Assembly: GCA_036365455.1 (NCBI GenBank)
Contig: JAWQUS010000030.1
Location: 7,440,001 to 7,504,000 of the forward strand
Direction of reading: 5' to 3'
DNA: 64,000 nt
From: Macrosoma leucophasiata
Lineage: Eukaryota > Arthropoda > Insecta > Lepidoptera > Hedylidae
Within the stretch, counting starts at the first letter, position 1. The number at the start of each line of letters is the position of its first letter. The notes below the pieces were generated by a model. The model saw nothing but the letters and a program-made list of their open reading frames with translations, was not told the origin of the DNA and did no database searches. This document shows positions 59,428 to 64,000 of the stretch, in pieces. The position numbers were made by a program, and so were the translations under genes.

Positions 59428-61190
59428 GAGAGATACTGAACACTCCGACCACCGTTGGTCCTGTAAGGCTGGAAATTTTTGTAGAGATAAATCATAACAT
59501 GCTAAGTACAAAAACCATCGCCTGGCAAGGATCTCCCAGTCACGTGACAAACCCCACATTTTTGAAAATGTAAAAAAAATAATAATAAATAAACTTGAAC
59601 GTGTAAATCTGGAATTTTTATATGTTTTAGTTTATATATAGAGAAGTTTAAAAAAAAATTGACAGGCGATTCCGATGAGCACAAGTGCCTGCCAGGCGAA
59701 CCGAAAGGTGTGCTATATGTATGAATAAAATAAACTTTCTTCTGTAAAGTTGAAATTTATATAGGTGTTTGTCTAAGATATTTGAGGTAAGTAGGTTCAA
59801 TAACAGGCGGTTCTGGATAGCATAAAAAAATCGGCCAAGTGCGACTCGGACTCGCGCATAAAGTGTTCCCTACAAAAAAATTGCTTAAAAATTACGTTTT
59901 TTGTATGGGAGCCCCCCTTTGATGTTTACTTTATTTTTATATAGATATTTCATATGAAAAATAATATACAAATCAATATTCTGTGAAAAATTTAAGAGTC
60001 TACCTGCTACCGTTATTAATATTGAGCAATACGAAAAAACACGTTTATTGTATGGGGACCCCCCTTAATATTTTTATTTTTTTAATTTTTACTATTTGTT
60101 GTTATAGCGGCAATGGAAATACATAACTAGTGAAAATTTCAGCTCTTTAGCTATCATGTTTTACGAGATACAGCCTGATGACAGACAGAAATCTGATCTT
60201 CCGCGTCACTTGACTCATTTTCGGCAGCATCATCAAGTTTTTCAAACCGCCCATAAGATATCTCATATGCCTTTATAGCAAGAAAGCTGAAATTTTCACA
60301 AGTTATGTATTTCCGTTGCCGCTATAACAACAAATATAAAAAAATGTTAAAGGCGGTCTCCATACAACAGTACAGTTAAGTGACGCTGAAGATCAGATTT
60401 CTGTCTGTCATCAGGCTGTATCTCGTAAAACGTGATAGCTAAAAAGCTGAAATTTTCACTAGTTATGTATTTCCATAGCCGCTATAACAATATAAAAAAA
60501 AATAAAAATATTAAGGGGGGTCCCCATACAATAAACGTGTTTTTTCTTTACCGTTATTAATATTGAGTAAAAATTTGCTCAATATTAATAACGGTAGCAG
60601 GTAGACTCTTAAAATTTTCACAGAATATTAATTTGTATATTATCTTTCATATGAAATATCTGTATAAAAATAAAGTAAACATCAAAGGGGGGCTCCCATA
60701 CAACAAACGTAATTTTTAAGCAATTTTTTTGTACGGAACGCTTTATGCGCGAGTCCGACTCGCACTTGGCCGATTTTTTTATGCTATCCAGAACAGCCTG
60801 TTATTGAACCTACTTACCTCAAATATCTTAGACAAACACCTAAATTAACAAAATTGACATAAATTTCAACTTTACAGAAGAAAGTTTATTTTATTCATAC
60901 ATATAGCACACCTTTCGGTTCGCCTGACAGGCACTTGTGCTCATCGGAATCGCCTGTCAATTTTTTTTAAACTTCTCTATATATAAACTAAAACATATAA
61001 AAATTTCAGCCTTACATGTTCAAGTTTATTTTTTATTTATTTTTTACATTTTCAAAAATGTGGGGTTGGTCACGTGACTGGCAGATCCTTGCCAGGCGAT
61101 GGTTTTTGTACTTAGCATATTATGATTTATCCCTACAAAAATTTCCAGCCTTACAGGACCAACGGTGGTCGGAGGGTTCAGTATCTCTTG
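59428..61190. repeat. 1.76-kb inverted repeat (fold-back), arms ~790 bp
   Basis: The left arm, starting GATACTGAACACTCCGACCA, is mirrored by the right arm ending near 61190 (its complement reads GATACTGAACCCTCCGACCA). Matching continues inward through AAGTACAAAAACCATCGCC, GACAGGCGATTCCGATGAGC, CAAGTGCGACTCGGACTCG and GGGAGCCCCCCTTTGATG to GATCTTCCGCGTCACTTGAC near 60215. Identity is about 95% by eye, with small indels. The spacer (about 60220-60370) repeats one arm segment. A nested hairpin ACCGTTATTAATATTGAG lies at ~60550-60597. No protein is encoded. Confidence 0.92.
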
Positions 61191-61199
61191 GACCATAAT

Positions 61200-62149
61200 G
61201 ACAATTAAATAATGATTAAGTTTTATATGTAGGTATACACTCTAGTGTATATTTTAACGATCACATATCATGTCATGTAGGTATTTTTATGTAATTTTTT
61301 ACATTACCTATATAAAAATACAAAAAAACCCTTCATTTTGTGTGCATTTAAGCGTATGTGTTTGTTAAATCGGGAGACTCACTAAGGGAGACTAAAGTGC
61401 CATAACACACGAAGGGTTGTTAAGTGCAGTTTATAAAATTGTTTACAACAAAACATTACAGTGAGGAGTGGCTAAAGTCGTGGAACGATCTCGTGTCCCT
61501 CTTATTGCAACGAACGAGCGACTTAATTAATAATTAAGGGACGATACAATCAATAACATTTATAGAAAGAAACACGCCGATTTTGGGAGCGTGTAATATG
61601 TCTATCTTATATCTATAGCTATCGCCCACTCGGATTGTTATACCCTTAATTAATTAGATTTTTTACGTCATTTAACTAGGTAGTAAACAAGAACTCTATT
61701 CACATGTTTCACATTAATAATTGTTGCTAAGCACATGGTAAGCGAATACTAGAGTCTGATAAATGTTTTTGCAGATCTACATAAAATGAGAGTGCTCAAT
61801 GCAGATATCATGTGGTGCCACTGGGTTCAAACTATTTTGCCTCTGTGTTAGAAAATAGGTACGTGGCATAACCATATAGGTATGTAGATCAGAAAACGGT
61901 AGATCTAAAAATGATATTCGTAATAATGTCTATGCCCTCAAGCTCCGCCATTAGAGTTCACCGGCTACCACCGGCTATAAATTTAGTTAACTTTTAAGTA
62001 GAATTAATTTGCAAATTATACTATGGGGAAGCGCATAGGCTGTGACATAGCATTGACCTAATTACTGAGACGCGTTAGAAATTATAATAATGACCATAAA
62101 CATCCATGACAGCGGGGAAGAAGGATCAGCGAAATATTATTTTAATTAA
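61200..62149. other. intergenic, no gene seen
   Basis: AT-rich. 61790-61975 vaguely resembles a very old family A copy (TTTTGCCTCTGTGTTAG, CTCAAGCTCCGCC), but too few positions agree to call it. Confidence 0.4.
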
Positions 62150-62325
62150 TGTATGGCCCCGTTATGAGTATCACAGAAGCAAAAGATCTTAGTCCTCAGG
62201 GGTGTCAACGCATCTGCACTTTGACCGCTGGTTATTGTGTAGATGTCTATAAGCTGCAGTCGTAACTTAACAACCATGTGAACCGCATGCTTCTGTGGTA
62301 CTAACACCATCACATAAAAAATATT
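62150..62325 (+). mobile_element. SINE-like family A, old diverged 3' part
   Basis: ATGGCCCCGTTATGAG, CTTAGTCCTCAGGGGTGTC, CGCATCTGCACTTTGACC and GCTGCAGTCGTAACTTAAC, then a short A-rich end. Confidence 0.65.
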
Positions 62326-62633
62326 TAAGTGAACTCTATATTGCTATTTTCTGCTCCCTAGCATGAAATCATAGTCAGGAATAATTTATTTGTACAAATT
62401 ACGCAAGTTATAATTATTTTACTCAATTTCACCACGAGAGAACTAGGTATCATTGTATCTCTTTCAACTGTAGAAAAAAATCTACATAGGTAGGGTAAGG
62501 TTTCTTTATTCGTACCATTGCCTAAGTCGTACCCCAGGCATATCTCGGCTAATATTTATAAAGTGCACCTTCTAGTGGCGTTAACCTGTACTATTCATTT
62601 GGACGAGGAAACGGTGGAAAGTGAAAGTGGAGT

Positions 62634-62818
62634 TCGGCCCTGTAATTTCCGGCACAGAGGCATAACACCTTAGGCCTCAGGAGTGGTAACGCATTTGCAT
62701 TTTGACCTTGGTCTTTGTGTGGGTGTCTATAGGCTGCAGTCATCACTTAACATCAATGTGAACTGCACGCTTGTTTGCCACTCCAATTACATAAAAAAAA
62801 AAAAAAAAAAAAAAAAAA
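62634..62818 (+). mobile_element. SINE-like family A, 5'-truncated, long poly-A
   Basis: From CGGCCCTGTAATTTCCGGC through GGCTGCAGTCATCACTTAAC to ATTACAT plus 26 A. The long pure A tail and close match to other copies suggest a recent insertion. Confidence 0.88.
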
Positions 62819-63484
62819 GTGAAGCGCCGGCTGATTTCGTGAAGCAAAAATAATCAAAAAGTAAGTTTTTTACACAGTTTTCAGTAATATTTTATCGTCA
62901 TTTGTAAGCTTATTACGGTAGCCATATGATCGTTATGTATTTTCTTTGATAAATTATATTTTAAGTACTTATCTGGCAATAGTTTAAGCATATTCTAACC
63001 CAAGATTTTTTTAGGTTATTCCTGTTGGCTTGGCTTTGGTTTAAAACTTTTAATACTCTGTTGCGTAAATCGTACCTGTGCCCAATTCCTTACTCATACT
63101 GGTACGAATAAGGTAGTATGAATCAATTATTATTGGCTCTCCACCAACAGTTTCATAACCACTTAAAATAACAACGCCACCCTTAGTACCTAGAGACTCA
63201 ACACCGCTTTTCACCAACCACATAATTTCCTAGAGAGTCGACACCACCCTTCATTGAGCCTGGACTTTCTACATTATTTCGACATAGTCAAGACGATGTC
63301 GATGACAATATATTGACAGATGATAAAATTATGGCTAAGGAGGAAGAAGAGGAATAAAGTCGGTCTTGAATATCTTAGCACCTCTGCCTAATATCACAAC
63401 GGTAATTAATAAAATAACGCGAAAGGTACCAATCCAACAATGGAATTAACTTCAACTTCCTACAAAAAAGTTGTTGTTGAAGTG

Positions 63485-63524
63485 TTTATTAAAAAGTGTC
63501 TACACTTAGACACTTTTTAATAAA
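63485..63524. repeat. perfect hairpin, 17-bp arms
   Basis: TTTATTAAAAAGTGTCT (63485-63501) is exactly inverted at 63508-63524, with a 6-nt loop. It lies inside the candidate element 62490-63871. Confidence 0.85.
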
Positions 63525-64000
63525 GGTATTTAAATAAATATTTTTAATTGATCTCAAATTATAATTTTCATCATGTCATCGAGTATTTTTCGATAAAGTT
63601 TGTGTCTTATTTGTAGCATATTTTATAAGTACGAATTAGGCTATAGGTGGTACGAATTAAGCGACCAGGTTCCTTAATCGTACCGAACGTATGTTTACGA
63701 AAAAAGCTTAAAAACCTATTTAAGTCAAAGTTTTTTATATTTTATGATTGTTGGTTGAAACTCAGATAAATAAAGATTCCGTAAACACTCAACATTTTCT
63801 TTTATTTCAATCGTAGAGAATATTACAGCAGTATTTCCTTAAGGGGTACGATTTGAGCAACCTTACCCTACTTATAATTAAAAAAAATCAGTAAGCATAT
63901 GTTTACTGCTTTTTTTAAAATAAGTATTTTTTTAATGGTTTTATATGCGTTTTTGAATTAAACACATTTGCAAAAACCAAAGTTCTATCTATTGCCTCTC

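Larger units (their letters stand above)
62490..63871. mobile_element. candidate 1.38-kb element with 13-bp terminal inverted repeats
   Basis: GTAGGGTAAGGTT at 62490-62502 is exactly inverted at 63859-63871. Just inside both ends are related TCGTACCCC blocks, and GTACGAAT/CGTACC motifs recur through the interior. A younger family A SINE is nested at 62634-62818. No transposase frame, and no clear target duplication. Confidence 0.55.

Noticed and set aside
61790..61975. Possible very old family A SINE copy
   Set aside because: Only scattered short matches; below what I would defend.

Overview
This is a stretch of an insect nuclear genome, most likely a moth or butterfly (Lepidoptera). The host DNA is AT-rich, the genes are split by long introns with canonical splice sites, and the window is crowded with short interspersed repeats, LINE tails, MITEs and a mariner. 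The host proteins read as clear insect orthologues. The order assignment is an inference from repeat style and gene content; no species can be named.

Layout. 685-13096 (minus): a UDP-GalNAc polypeptide N-acetylgalactosaminyltransferase of the GALNT1/Pgant5 type, eight exons visible, running off the left edge before its C-terminal lectin domain. 18060-19379 (plus): an intronless SLC41-type magnesium transporter. 25166-34332 (minus): ribosomal protein eL43 (RpL37A) in three exons, whose second intron is 8.7 kb and holds a nearly complete Jockey-like LINE. 35012-35092 (minus): a well-folded tRNA-Leu(AAG) inside a 400-bp insertion with 10-bp target duplications. 36518-46917 (plus): the E2 subunit (DLAT) of pyruvate dehydrogenase, ten exons that join in phase to 503 codons. 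49427-50700: a mariner transposon with TA duplications. 51670-55413 (plus): a two-exon MORN-repeat protein joined across a GC-AG intron. From about 55.4 kb to the end no host gene is visible.

The genes are unrelated housekeeping functions (Golgi O-glycosylation, Mg2+ transport, translation, pyruvate oxidation) and show no sign of a shared pathway. Most of the remaining sequence is repeats. At least a dozen copies of a ~285-bp SINE-like family are present, along with four tRNA-derived SINE groups and two 5S-rRNA-like SINEs in one DLAT intron. There are also truncated LINEs with visible target duplications and several terminal-inverted-repeat elements. The most striking structure is a 1.76-kb near-symmetrical inverted repeat at 59428-61190 that could be transcribed as a long hairpin RNA. 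All exon joins were worked out by hand from splice signals, reading phase and family resemblance; no transcript data or database search was used.
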